Positions 54,137 through 62,798 are shown, counted from the first letter of the stretch. The stretch: 64,000 nucleotides of DNA from Halomonas fontilapidosi (GCF_014192285.1 NZ_JACHXQ010000002.1:406968-470967), one strand, 5' to 3'. The notes: generated by a model not told the origin, from the sequence alone. Numbers and translations: made by a program.

Positions 54137-55018
54137 TCAGTCCCCCAGGCGGTTGCTCCAGCCCAGCTTGCTGCGCAGGACCTCGTAGAAGTTGTGGCCC
54201 AGCGGATGAACCAGCTGCACGCGCCGGGGCTTGCGCCGGATCACCAGCACATCATCGGGCTTGGCCACCGCGCGAGTCTGGCCATCGCAGCTGATATGCG
54301 GATAGGTCTGATTGGTCTCACCGATATGGATGCGGATCTCGCTGGCCGCATCGATGGCAATGGGACGACTCGACAGGGTATGCGGGAACATCGGTACCAG
54401 GGTGATGACATCGAGCTTGGGATGCATGATCGGTCCGCCACCGGAGAGTGCATAGGCCGTGGAGCCGGTGGGGGTGGCGATAATCAGGCCATCGCTGCGC
54501 TGGCTATAGACGAACTGGTTGTCGATGAACAGCTCGAACTCGATCATGCGCACCGCCTTTCCGGGGTGCAGCACGATCTCGTTGAGGGCATCGCCATTGC
54601 CGACCTGAACGCCCCCTCGATAGAGCTCGGAATCCAGCAGGAACCGCTCCTCGAGTTCAAAGCGGCCCTCGAGCACCTCGCCGACCCGGGCCTCGATCTC
54701 GTCAGGCGAAATATCGGTGAGAAAGCCCAGGCGACCCCGGTTGACGCCCAGCACCAAGGTGCCACTGTGGCAGAGGGTCCGGGCGGCGCCGAGCAGACTG
54801 CCATCACCACCGACCACGATCACCAGGTCACAGAGTTCGCCGAGCAGGCGGCGACTGGCCTCGGGATGGCCATGGTCGAGCAGGACCGTGGCGGTCCTGT
54901 CCTCGATGATGACATGATAGCCACCGGCGTCGAGGAAGCGGATCAGGCGCTTGAGGGTGTCGACCACCTTGGCACTACCCAGGCGACCGATCAGACCAAT
55001 GTTCTTGAAGGTTGGCAT
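54137..55018 (-). CDS. nadK: NAD kinase
   Basis: NadK phosphorylates NAD to NADP. The 293-residue protein contains the NAD-binding GGDGS at about 70-74, the NE motif in GDALNEIVLHPGK and the glycine-rich SDGLIIATPTGSTAYALSGGGPI. The start MPTFKNIGLIGR matches family N-termini; in-frame upstream codons lack support. It heads a two-gene operon with the phosphatase. Confidence 0.96.
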   Translation of the reverse strand: MPTFKNIGLIGRLGSAKVVDTLKRLIRFLDAGGYHVIIEDRTATVLLDHGHPEASRRLLGELCDLVIVVGGDGSLLGAARTLCHSGTLVLGVNRGRLGFLTDISPDEIEARVGEVLEGRFELEERFLLDSELYRGGVQVGNGDALNEIVLHPGKAVRMIEFELFIDNQFVYSQRSDGLIIATPTGSTAYALSGGGPIMHPKLDVITLVPMFPHTLSSRPIAIDAASEIRIHIGETNQTYPHISCDGQTRAVAKPDDVLVIRRKPRRVQLVHPLGHNFYEVLRSKLGWSNRLGD

Positions 55019-55081
55019 GCGCAGGCCTCTCGCTTCGCGGCCGGTCATTATGGCGACTGGCCGCGAGGCGGGCAAACCGGC

Positions 55082-55951
55082 TCAAGCCGCCCTGAAGTCG
55101 CGGCGTTTCAGCCACCACTCATTGAGCACCAGCGAGCCGAGGATGATGGCACCCCCCAGTCCCAGGCGCACGAGGTCGGCATCGCGATTCCAGATCGCCA
55201 GATTGACCAGCAGGCCCGCGGGAACCAGAGCGTTGTTCATGATCGCCAAGGCACCGGCGTCGACACGCGTGGCGCCCAGGTTCCAGAGGAAGTAGCCGAG
55301 GCCTGAGGCGACCAGCCCCAGCCACAGCAACACGCCCCATTGGACGCCGGTGGTGGGCATCGCCGCGGCATTGCCCAGCAGTGCGAAAACGGGTAACGCC
55401 ACCGCCAGGGCGCCGAGGTAGAACCAGCCGAAGACGCTGTAACGGGGCAGTGAATCGGGCAGGCTCGACGATAAGCGCCGATAGCCCACCTGGCCGAGGG
55501 CGAAACAGAGGTTGGCGCCCTGAACCACCAGAAATCCTGTCCAGAAGCCGCTGTCGAGACCCTGATAGCGGATGACGGCCGCCCCCAGCACGGCCAGCGA
55601 CGCGGTAAGCAAGTAGAAGGGCGTGAAGCGCCCGAAAAGCGCATCGTCGAGCAGGGCGATGTAGATCGGCGTGAAGATGGTGAACAGCAGCACCTCCGGC
55701 ACCGAGAGCAGCAGGAAAGACTGGTAGAAGAAGAGGTACATGATGCCGAGCTGCACGGCGCCCAACCCCATCAGCGCAATACGCTGACGACCGCGCAACA
55801 ACGAGGGCCGCAGGAAAGGCAGGAAGACCAGTGCTGCCAGGCCGATCCGCATCAGGACCGCAAAGTAACTGTCTACCTGTCCGGCCAGGTAGACGCCGAT
55901 TAACGAAAACGAGAACGCCCAGAGGACGGTAACACCGACGAGAAGGCCCAA
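55082..55951 (-). CDS. EamA/DMT-family metabolite exporter
   Basis: A transporter of about 289 residues with ten predicted membrane helices in two EamA halves (first about 1-120, second about 140-280, GANLCFALGQVGYRRL). It resembles carboxylate/amino acid/amine exporters of the family. The start is taken as TTG at 55951, because AGGAG lies 6 bp upstream. A TATAAT (complement at 55985-55990) is placed so that transcription would begin close behind any earlier start. It is on the same strand as nadK with a 63-bp gap. Substrate unknown. Confidence 0.82.
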   Translation of the reverse strand: MGLLVGVTVLWAFSFSLIGVYLAGQVDSYFAVLMRIGLAALVFLPFLRPSLLRGRQRIALMGLGAVQLGIMYLFFYQSFLLLSVPEVLLFTIFTPIYIALLDDALFGRFTPFYLLTASLAVLGAAVIRYQGLDSGFWTGFLVVQGANLCFALGQVGYRRLSSSLPDSLPRYSVFGWFYLGALAVALPVFALLGNAAAMPTTGVQWGVLLWLGLVASGLGYFLWNLGATRVDAGALAIMNNALVPAGLLVNLAIWNRDADLVRLGLGGAIILGSLVLNEWWLKRRDFRAA

Positions 55952-55984
55952 GGTCAACTCCTGATAGGTGAAAAGTTGACAGCG

Positions 55985-55990
55985 ATTATA
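55985..55990 (-). promoter_or_regulatory. -10 element of the EamA transporter gene
   Basis: A perfect TATAAT on the minus strand, 33 bp upstream of the TTG start codon. A -35 is less clear (TTTGCT at about 16 bp). Its position excludes longer N-terminal readings of the transporter. Confidence 0.5.
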
Positions 55991-56035
55991 CCTATCGTGG
56001 TCACCAAGCAAAGCCTACCGGACGCGAAGCGCCCA

Positions 56036-56581
56036 TCACCGCCGGGCAACGCGCAGCCACCAGAATGCATGCACGACCCCGGGCAGCCAGCCCAACAGGG
56101 TCAGCACCAGGCTTACCGCCACTCGCCTCCCACCCCCGTGGGATAGACCGACGGCCATCGGCGGCAGCAACAGCGCCAGCCCATGCAGGGCGTGCCGCGG
56201 CGCAACGGCCGCTACCTTTTCTGCCTGATCCACGCTCGCTGGCGAAGCCGGCTCGGCGTGACCGGAAGCCGCCGTTTCGCGGTCCACCCGGACCCGAGCG
56301 CCCGCGGCGGGGGTAAAGTGTTGAACGGCGTCACCGGCGTCGTGCTCGAGCGCTCGGCGATGCGCTTCGTGGTCGATCTTCTGGTCGAGCGCTTCGGCGC
56401 CCTCGGCCAGCGTATCGTGGTAACGTTCCCAATCCTCCCAGTCGAAGGGGGTGCCCGCCCGGGGGCGATGCTCCCCGGCTTCGCGCGCCCGCGCCCAGGC
56501 CTTCTCTTCCAGGGTATTGGGGCGCTCCTGATCACGCTCGCCGTCCAGCCCCTTCTTGGCCATGTACTCCCGAGCATCCAT
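56036..56581 (-). CDS. Pmp3/YqaE-domain membrane protein with long N-terminal extension
   Basis: The 181-residue product has about 130 polar, charged residues first (ERPNTLEEKAWARAREAGEH, FDWEDWERYHDTLAEGAEALD). A C-terminal Pmp3-type hairpin follows (ALLLPPMAVGLSHGGGRRVAV, LVLTLLGWLPGVVHAFWWL). Pmp3/YqaE proteins are usually only about 50-60 residues, two-helix and stress-induced, so this is a fusion. The start MDAREYMAKKG has GGAG 8 bp upstream. A role in membrane-potential or salt stress is inferred from the domain. Confidence 0.8.
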   Translation of the reverse strand: MDAREYMAKKGLDGERDQERPNTLEEKAWARAREAGEHRPRAGTPFDWEDWERYHDTLAEGAEALDQKIDHEAHRRALEHDAGDAVQHFTPAAGARVRVDRETAASGHAEPASPASVDQAEKVAAVAPRHALHGLALLLPPMAVGLSHGGGRRVAVSLVLTLLGWLPGVVHAFWWLRVARR

Positions 56582-56697
56582 GGTGCTACTCCCATTGATC
56601 AATGCACGCCGGCGGTATCGCCGGCCCGTCGTATCCCGCTGTCACTGATTGGAACCACGAACCGGTGCCGGGTTCCTGACCCGTTGTCGAGCCCCCG

Positions 56698-56717
56698 CCA
56701 ACGTGGAGAAACGTTGG
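56698..56717. promoter_or_regulatory. Inverted repeat upstream of the CBS-domain gene
   Basis: CCAACGT and ACGTTGG are perfect arms around GGAGAA, about 130 bp before the CBS gene ATG. No T-run follows, so an operator or leader hairpin is more likely than a terminator. Confidence 0.4.
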
Positions 56718-56845
56718 CAGCTAGCGTATCGGGGTATCTCGCGAGTCGGCTATGCTGGGAACGAGATATGGCTGCGGTCCGTGCCCGGCATTGCGAACGT
56801 CGGCTGCAGCTCACGACATTACTGTCCGGCACAAGGAGACACACC

Positions 56846-57253
56846 ATGCCCAACAAGGCCCCTACCATCGTGCGCGAGATCATGTCCCGCGACTGCTACC
56901 GGGTCAACGGCAAGACCTCGGTCTCCACTCTGGCCGAGGGCCTGGCGCTACATCGCCTGCCCGGGGTGCCCGTGGTTGACGAGCGAGACCACCTGATCGG
57001 CTTCATTTCCGAACAGGACGTGATGGGCAAGGTGCTGGAAAGCTCCTACCTCAATGATGAGCCGCCGCTGGTGCGGGAACTGATGCGTAACGAGGTACTC
57101 TCTGTAGCGCCCAACAAGAGCATCACCGACCTGGCCCAGGAGATGCTTGGCGCCAAGCCGAAGGTCTACCCGGTGGTGGAGCAGGGACGACTGGTGGGGA
57201 TTGTTACTCGCCGCGACGTACTCAGCGCGCTGTTGCGCATGCGTCACGCCTGA
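56846..57253 (+). CDS. Tandem CBS-domain protein
   Basis: The 135-residue protein consists of two CBS motifs (about 8-60: VREIMSRDCYRVNGKTSVSTLAE; about 75-130: VRELMRNEVLSVAPNKSITDLAQ) and nothing else. CBS pairs bind adenine nucleotides and act as energy sensors; stand-alone proteins of this kind are common and mostly uncharacterised. The start MPNKAPTIVREIM has AAGGAG at 9 bp. It is a single-gene unit with a terminator behind. Confidence 0.9.
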   Translation: MPNKAPTIVREIMSRDCYRVNGKTSVSTLAEGLALHRLPGVPVVDERDHLIGFISEQDVMGKVLESSYLNDEPPLVRELMRNEVLSVAPNKSITDLAQEMLGAKPKVYPVVEQGRLVGIVTRRDVLSALLRMRHA

Positions 57254-57273
57254 GCCCACCCACCTGACGCTCT

Positions 57274-57304
57274 CGACACCCGGCCTTGCGCCGGGTGTCG
57301 TCTT
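57274..57304 (+). terminator. Terminator of the CBS-domain gene
   Basis: CGACACCCGGC pairs with GCCGGGTGTCG (loop CTTGC) followed by TCTTT, 20 bp after the stop. Confidence 0.8.
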
Positions 57305-57334
57305 TGCATGGCGCCGATGTCAAAGGACCGATGC

Positions 57335-57367
57335 AAAGAAAAGCCGCCCCATGTGTCATGGGGCGGC
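57335..57367 (-). terminator. Minus-strand intrinsic terminator without an assigned gene
   Basis: On the minus strand GCCGCCCCAT pairs with ATGGGGCGGC (loop GACAC) followed by TTTTCTTT. It would stop a leftward transcript from the 57.37-57.6 kb region, where no gene is recognised. Confidence 0.65.
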
Positions 57368-57583
57368 AAGATCGAAAGTGCTAGCCAAGGCAACAGTGTT
57401 AGCGACTGCTATCGCGTTGCTGCCTATGACCATTCAGACAGCATCACGGAGAAAAGTTCGCCAGAGCCAGAAAAAATATTTGAGCCGGGTCGCATCTCGG
57501 GCAATCTGCCGCCTCCAACCTGCCGGCAATAAAGAGAAAAACAGCGACTTAGCGGCGCCATGGGGAAAAAGGCCGGGCATCGC
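57368..57583. other. Gene-free, relatively AT-rich region
   Basis: About 215 bp between the terminators and the tRNA-Gly promoter. Short frames exist on both strands (an 81-codon plus-strand frame from 57351 with a hydrophobic start, a 25-codon minus-strand frame ending at the terminator hairpin) but none has a ribosome site. The well-formed minus-strand terminator suggests a small RNA or tiny gene here. Confidence 0.3.
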
Positions 57584-57613
57584 TTGCAAAGGCTAACCGA
57601 TTGGTTTTACTAT
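57584..57613 (+). promoter_or_regulatory. Promoter of tRNA-Gly
   Basis: TTGCAA (57584-57589) and TACTAT (57608-57613) are 18 bp apart and end 12 bp before the tRNA 5' end. Confidence 0.6.
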
Positions 57614-57625
57614 CGAAACGCTCTT

Positions 57626-57699
57626 GCGGGTGTAGCTCAATGGTAGAGCAGAAGCTTCCCAAGCTTAAGACGAGGGTTCGATTCCCTTCACCCGCTCCA
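57626..57699 (+). tRNA. tRNA-Gly (CCC)
   Basis: A 74-nt cloverleaf: acceptor GCGGGTG/CACCCGC, D-arm GCTC/GAGC, anticodon loop TTCCCAA (anticodon CCC, reading GGG), T-arm with TTCGATT, and encoded CCA. The top pair of the anticodon stem seems to be a G-A mismatch. Confidence 0.93.
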
Positions 57700-57934
57700 G
57701 CCTCGCGTCGCACAGCCTCGATGCACGACTGCCCTCCCCGCAAGCGCCTGATTCTTGTGAACAAGCTATCATTCAACGTCAACCGACATGGTCACGCATT
57801 AGTGAACATCGTGTCGGCCAATGTGTATGCTCCCACGAGAGTCCTGATCGACGTGCTCGAACGCAGCGACAGCAATCAGGTACCGCCACAGCGGGCTCGG
57901 CACGGCCGGTCCCGGCCACCCGGAGTCGCATATC

Positions 57935-58300
57935 ATGGCCCTGTTCCTGCTGGTTCTCATCGTCTGCCTGGTCATCTTCGGCAGCATGATCGCGCTGCTG
58001 ATGCTTTCCGGGACCTCGCGCTACCGCACTGAGCCCGAGCAGCTGCTGACACTGTTCGACAAGGCACTGGAGAGTCGGGTCGGCGAGACCGAATGGAACA
58101 CCATCATCGGCTATCCGATCCGCCACGACGACTACCTGGAAGGTATCCGGCGCCGCGCTCAGCGGCTGATGGACGAGCATGGCCGCCATGGCCGCGTCAC
58201 CCGCGGGAAGCCGCTGCTCGACGCCACCGGCCAGGAAGAACTCGCGGCTCTGCGCGACCATCTGGCGGCACATACCTCCCTGCAGCGCGGCCAAAAATAA
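57935..58300 (+). CDS. Small membrane-anchored hypothetical protein
   Basis: The 121-residue product has one N-terminal membrane helix (LFLLVLIVCLVIFGSMIALLML) and a soluble helical domain (about 30-121) with a conserved-looking HDDYLEGIRRRAQRLMDEHG segment. I do not recognise the family. It starts 235 bp after tRNA-Gly and ends 75 bp before the AraC-type regulator on the same strand. Codon use is like its neighbours. Confidence 0.7.
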   Translation: MALFLLVLIVCLVIFGSMIALLMLSGTSRYRTEPEQLLTLFDKALESRVGETEWNTIIGYPIRHDDYLEGIRRRAQRLMDEHGRHGRVTRGKPLLDATGQEELAALRDHLAAHTSLQRGQK

Positions 58301-58375
58301 ACTCAGGTTAACGTTGAAGACCCATCTGGCAGAATGTGGTGTCATGTTCTTGACATGCACAGCCGGAGGCCGTCC

Positions 58376-59170
58376 ATGACCAGTGCCATCCGCCAGATCC
58401 CGCTCGATACTGCCATTCACCATCATGCCCACGATTTCCACCAGATCGTGATCGGCCTGCGCGGCGAGGCGGAATTCGAGATCGAGGGGCTGGGGGGTTC
58501 CATCTCGGCCTTTTCTGGCTGCATCGTGCCGGCCAATCACATGCACTACTACGCCGGGACCGGCGACAATCGACAGTTGATCCTCGATCTGCCCCGTGAT
58601 GCCTTTGCGGTCACCGGGCATCACCACGCGCTGGTGAACCTGTTCGATGCCCCGCGCTTCTTCGCGCTCGACACCTCACTGCGCCACTATCTGGACTTCC
58701 TGCTCCAGGAACTGAGCCTGCTCTCTCGCCAGGCGCCCATCGATCCCCTACACAACGAACGCCTGGCCAGCACCCTGCTGGGCTCACTGCATGCCCGCCT
58801 GGCCAACGAGCCGACAGCGCTCGGTCGCGCCATTGACCTGGCCGCCCTCGACCGCTTCATCGATCACCGCTTGGGCAGCCGCCTGCGCGTGGCCGACCTG
58901 GCCGCCGAGGCCTGCATGAGCGAGGCGCACTTCAGCGAACGCTTCCGTCAACGCACCGGTGTATCCCCATGGCAGTACGTGATGCGTCGACGGCTGAACT
59001 GCGCCAGACAAATGCTGCAGCAGAGCCACCTGCCACTTTCAGAGATCGCTGCCCTGACCGGCTTTAGCAGCCAGAGTGCCCTCTCTCGTGCCTGCCGTCA
59101 GTCCTTCGGTCATCCCCCCAGTCAACTCCGCCGGGCCACAAGCCAACGGCTCGCTTCGCCCACCTCATGA
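58376..59170 (+). CDS. AraC/XylS-family regulator, probably of proline utilisation (PruR-like)
   Basis: A 264-residue regulator with an N-terminal cupin-like sensor domain (HHHAHDFHQIVIGLRGEAEF; SAFSGCIVPANHMHYYAGTG). Its C-terminal double HTH (about 165-255) contains RVADLAAEACMSEAHFSERFRQRTG and LSEIAALTGFSSQSALSRACRQSFG. The start MTSAIRQI is preceded by GGAGG. It lies directly upstream of a PutA that lacks its own DNA-binding domain. In Pseudomonas aeruginosa the AraC-type PruR activates putAP in the same arrangement, so the same role is proposed. Confidence 0.87.
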   Translation: MTSAIRQIPLDTAIHHHAHDFHQIVIGLRGEAEFEIEGLGGSISAFSGCIVPANHMHYYAGTGDNRQLILDLPRDAFAVTGHHHALVNLFDAPRFFALDTSLRHYLDFLLQELSLLSRQAPIDPLHNERLASTLLGSLHARLANEPTALGRAIDLAALDRFIDHRLGSRLRVADLAAEACMSEAHFSERFRQRTGVSPWQYVMRRRLNCARQMLQQSHLPLSEIAALTGFSSQSALSRACRQSFGHPPSQLRRATSQRLASPTS

Positions 59171-59363
59171 GCTTGGACGAAAATCGAATTTGTCGCCGTC
59201 GTGCGTTCAATATCCGCGGAATCGTTAAATCGGCCCGGGAATCCGACAAGCAAGACATCACGCGCCGCCCTACCCTCTATAGATGCCCCGAGCTGGACCG
59301 CGACTTTATGTCGCGGCGGCCGGGACCCGCCCTCTAACAATGGGTTACAACCGGGGGACCTAG

Positions 59364-62300
59364 ATGCTCAACGCCCGCAACATGCTCGACGCCAGCACCT
59401 GGCGCCAGGATCTCGACCGACTCTTCGCCCGCATCAGTGACCACTATGTGGTCGACGAGAACGCCTTCATCGGTGAAATGGTCAAGGTTCTCGATGCCAA
59501 CAGCGAGGATTTCCGGCGCATCGCCGGCAAGACCGCCGAACTGGTGCGCGAGGTCCGCGAGATGGACACCGCCGTCGACACCATCGACGAGCTGCTTCAG
59601 CAATACAGCCTGGACACCCATGAGGGGCTGATGCTGATGTGTCTGGCCGAGGCCATGCTGCGCATACCCGACAAGGCCACCGCTGATGCCTTGATCGAGG
59701 ACAAGCTGGGACCGGCCGACTGGAAGGCCCATGTTGGCAAGAGCGAGTCCTGGATGGTCAACGCCTCGACCTGGGGCCTGCTGATGACCGGGCGCGTTGT
59801 GACCCTGGACAAGCCGCGCGAGGGGCGGCCCTCGGGCTTCATCAACAAGATGGTCAACCGCATGGGCGAGCCGGTCATCCGCCGCGCCATGTATGAGGCC
59901 ATGAAGATCATGGGCAAGCAGTTTGTGCTCGGCCGTGACATCGATGAAGCACTGAAGCGCTCGAAGCCGCTGTTCAGCAAGGGCTACACCTACTCCTATG
60001 ACATGCTCGGTGAAGCGGCGCGCACCCGGGGCGACGCCAAACGCTACTTCGACGACTATGCCCGCGCCATCGAGCAGGTCGGCAAGACCAGCAAGACGCT
60101 ATCGTCGAAGACGCCGTCGCCGTCGATCTCCATCAAGCTTTCAGCCCTGCACCCACGCTACGAGTTCGGCCGACGCGAGCAGGTGCTGCGCGAGCTGGTC
60201 GGCAGCGTCCGCGAGCTGGCTGCCCTGGCCCGCGAGCGTGACGTCGCGATGACCATCGACGCCGAAGAGGTCGACCGCCTGGAGATCTCGCTGGAGGTCT
60301 TCCGCGCTGTCTACGAGAGCGAGACCTGCCAGGGCTGGGGCCACTTCGGGCTGGTCGTACAGGCCTACGCCAAGCGTGCCTTGCCGGTGCTGCACTATAT
60401 CAATCGCCTGGCCGAGTCCCAGGGCGACGAGATTCCGCTGCGCCTGGTCAAGGGCGCCTACTGGGATACCGAGATCAAGGAGTCCCAGCAGCTTGGCGTC
60501 GACGGCTACCCCGTCTTCACCCGCAAGGCCTCCACCGACGTCGCGTACCTGGTCTGCGCCCGTTTCCTGCTCTCCGATGAAACACGGGGGCGCATCTTCC
60601 CCCAGTTCGCCACCCACAACGCCCACACCATCAGCACCATCCTCGAGCAGGCCAACGACGCCAGCCGCGCCTTCGAATTCCAGCGCCTGCACGGCATGGG
60701 TGAAGCCCTATATGACGCGGCTCTGGCGCGTGCGCCCAAGGGCACCTATTGCCGTATCTACGCGCCGGTGGGAGCCCACAAGGATCTGCTGCCCTATCTG
60801 GTGCGCCGCCTGCTGGAGAACGGTGCCAACTCTTCCTTCGTCCACCAGCTGGTGGATCCCAGGGTACCGGTCGAGTCGCTCTGTGTGCATCCGGTGGAGA
60901 CCCTGCGCCAGTATGCCAGCTATGCGAACCCGCAGATCCCGCTTCCGGCCGACATCTATGGTGGGCAGCGTCGCAACTCGCTCGGTTTCGATCTCAACAT
61001 CCGCAGCCAGTATCAGCCGCTGGTCGATGCGATGGCAAAGACCATGGACAAGACCTGGAAGGCGGGCCCCCTGCTGGCCTTCGAGGTGAAGCCCGACCCG
61101 GCCAATACCCATGAGGTGACCTGCCCCTTCGACCGCCGTCAGCAGGTTGGCACCATCCAGTGGACCACCCGAGAACAGGCCGGCAAGGCCCTCGACGCGG
61201 CCTGGGCAGCGTTCCCGCGCTGGGAGGCCACGCCGGTCGCCGAACGCGCCGCCATCGTGCGTCGTCTCGGCGACCTGATGGAAACGCACATGGCCGAGTT
61301 GATGACCCTCTGCTCACGGGAAGGCGGCAAGCTGCTGACCGATGGCATCGACGAGGTGCGCGAGGCGGTAGACTTCTGTCGCTACTATGCCATGAAGGCC
61401 GAGGAGCTGTTCGCCGGGCCGACTCGCCTCCCGGGACCGACCGGCGAATCCAACGAACTGATCATGGGGGGCAAGGGCGTGTTCGCGGCCATCAGCCCCT
61501 GGAACTTCCCGGTGGCCATCTTCTGCGGTCAGCTGGTTGCTGCCGCCGTGGCCGGCAACACCGTGCTCGCCAAGCCCGCCGAGCAGACCTCGCTGATCGC
61601 CCACCGGGTGATCGAGCTGCTTCACGAGGCCGGCATGCCCCGTGACGTGGTGCAGCTACTGCCGGGTGACGGGCCTACCGTGGGCAGCGTGCTGACCAGC
61701 GACCCGCGCATCACCGGCGTGGTGTTCACCGGTGGCACCGACACCGCCCAGATCATCAACCGTGCCCTGGCCGCGCGCGACAATGCCCCGCTGCCCACGC
61801 TGGTTGCCGAGACCGGCGGCATGAATGCCATGATCGTCGATTCCACTGCCCTGCCCGAGCAGGTGGTCGTGGACGCGGTTCGCTCTGCCTTCCAGAGTGC
61901 CGGCCAGCGCTGCTCGGCGTTGCGCGTGCTCTACCTGCAGGAAGACGTTGCCGACCGGGTCATCGAGATCCTCGAGGGCGCCATGGATGAACTGCAGGTC
62001 GGCGACCCTCGCGATCTGGGGACGGACGTGGGGCCGGTGATCGACGAGGACGCTCGAAAAGGCCTCACTGCCCATATCGAAAAGCTCAAGGGTGAGGGCC
62101 GCCTGCTGGCCGAGACACGACTCGACCCGGAACAGACCGCCGATGGCACCTTCATCGCTCCAGTGGCCTTCGAGATCGACGGCATCGAGGCACTCGAGCG
62201 CGAACAGTTCGGCCCGATCCTGCACATCGTGCGCTACAAGTCGAGCCAGATCGACCAGGTCATAGACGCTATCAACAGGCGAGGCTATGGCTTGACCTTC

Positions 62301-62555
62301 GGCGTTCACAGCCGCAATGAATCTTTCGCAGAGGAGATCGCACAGAAAGTTCGTGTTGGCAATGTCTATGTCAACCGCAATATCATCGGTGCCGTGGTCG
62401 GCGTTCAGCCGTTCGGCGGACAGGGGCTCTCAGGTACAGGCCCCAAGGCCGGCGGACCGCACTACCTGCTGCGCTTCGCCACCGAGAAGACAGTGACGAT
62501 CAACACGGCCGCCCTGGGTGGCAACGCGTCACTGCTCGCGCTGGGAGACGAGTGA
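59364..62555 (+). CDS. putA: Bifunctional proline dehydrogenase/glutamate-semialdehyde dehydrogenase PutA
   Basis: PutA oxidises proline to glutamate in two steps at the membrane. This 1063-residue form begins in the PutA arm domain. It has the FAD proline dehydrogenase barrel (about 185-480: SIKLSALHPRYEF, LRLVKGAYWDTEIK, FATHNAHTI, YAPVGAHKDLLPYLVRRLLENGANSSFV) and the aldehyde dehydrogenase (about 580-1030), with Glu816 (AETGGMNA) and Cys850 (SAGQRCSALR). The N-terminal ribbon-helix-helix repressor domain of E. coli PutA (1320 aa) is absent, and so is the C-terminal extension. Regulation must therefore come from another protein, probably the adjacent AraC-type regulator. Confidence 0.96.
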   Translation: MLNARNMLDASTWRQDLDRLFARISDHYVVDENAFIGEMVKVLDANSEDFRRIAGKTAELVREVREMDTAVDTIDELLQQYSLDTHEGLMLMCLAEAMLRIPDKATADALIEDKLGPADWKAHVGKSESWMVNASTWGLLMTGRVVTLDKPREGRPSGFINKMVNRMGEPVIRRAMYEAMKIMGKQFVLGRDIDEALKRSKPLFSKGYTYSYDMLGEAARTRGDAKRYFDDYARAIEQVGKTSKTLSSKTPSPSISIKLSALHPRYEFGRREQVLRELVGSVRELAALARERDVAMTIDAEEVDRLEISLEVFRAVYESETCQGWGHFGLVVQAYAKRALPVLHYINRLAESQGDEIPLRLVKGAYWDTEIKESQQLGVDGYPVFTRKASTDVAYLVCARFLLSDETRGRIFPQFATHNAHTISTILEQANDASRAFEFQRLHGMGEALYDAALARAPKGTYCRIYAPVGAHKDLLPYLVRRLLENGANSSFVHQLVDPRVPVESLCVHPVETLRQYASYANPQIPLPADIYGGQRRNSLGFDLNIRSQYQPLVDAMAKTMDKTWKAGPLLAFEVKPDPANTHEVTCPFDRRQQVGTIQWTTREQAGKALDAAWAAFPRWEATPVAERAAIVRRLGDLMETHMAELMTLCSREGGKLLTDGIDEVREAVDFCRYYAMKAEELFAGPTRLPGPTGESNELIMGGKGVFAAISPWNFPVAIFCGQLVAAAVAGNTVLAKPAEQTSLIAHRVIELLHEAGMPRDVVQLLPGDGPTVGSVLTSDPRITGVVFTGGTDTAQIINRALAARDNAPLPTLVAETGGMNAMIVDSTALPEQVVVDAVRSAFQSAGQRCSALRVLYLQEDVADRVIEILEGAMDELQVGDPRDLGTDVGPVIDEDARKGLTAHIEKLKGEGRLLAETRLDPEQTADGTFIAPVAFEIDGIEALEREQFGPILHIVRYKSSQIDQVIDAINRRGYGLTFGVHSRNESFAEEIAQKVRVGNVYVNRNIIGAVVGVQPFGGQGLSGTGPKAGGPHYLLRFATEKTVTINTAALGGNASLLALGDE

Positions 62556-62595
62556 ACTCACTCATCATCAACAATAAGATTGAAGGAATCCCCTG

Positions 62596-62697
62596 ATGGA
62601 TAAACACAATACTGCTATCGGCTCAACCGCCGACAACCTCACCACAACCTACTGCAACGTAAGCCTTGGACGCCGCTCGTGGACGCCAGTCACGTGA
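62596..62697 (+). CDS. Possible 33-codon leader ORF between putA and putP
   Basis: AAGGAA lies 7 bp before an ATG opening a 33-codon frame (MDKHNTAIGSTADN...), rich in Thr and Asn, which ends about 100 bp before putP. Nothing about it is recognised. A hairpin (GGTCGGAGC/GCTCCGTCC) follows at about 62758-62777. It may be a leader peptide or chance. Confidence 0.25.
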   Translation: MDKHNTAIGSTADNLTTTYCNVSLGRRSWTPVT

Positions 62698-62798
62698 CGG
62701 TGGTTAACAACAACAAGACAGTGCCATTACCCGATTCTTTCCGGTAAGCGCACTGATCGGTCGGAGCTTGCTCCGTCCTAATGAACTGGAGAAATTCT

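Noticed and set aside
57549..57782. A minus-strand frame with GEGNRTLVLSL
   Set aside because: It is the antisense translation of tRNA-Gly and lacks coding features.
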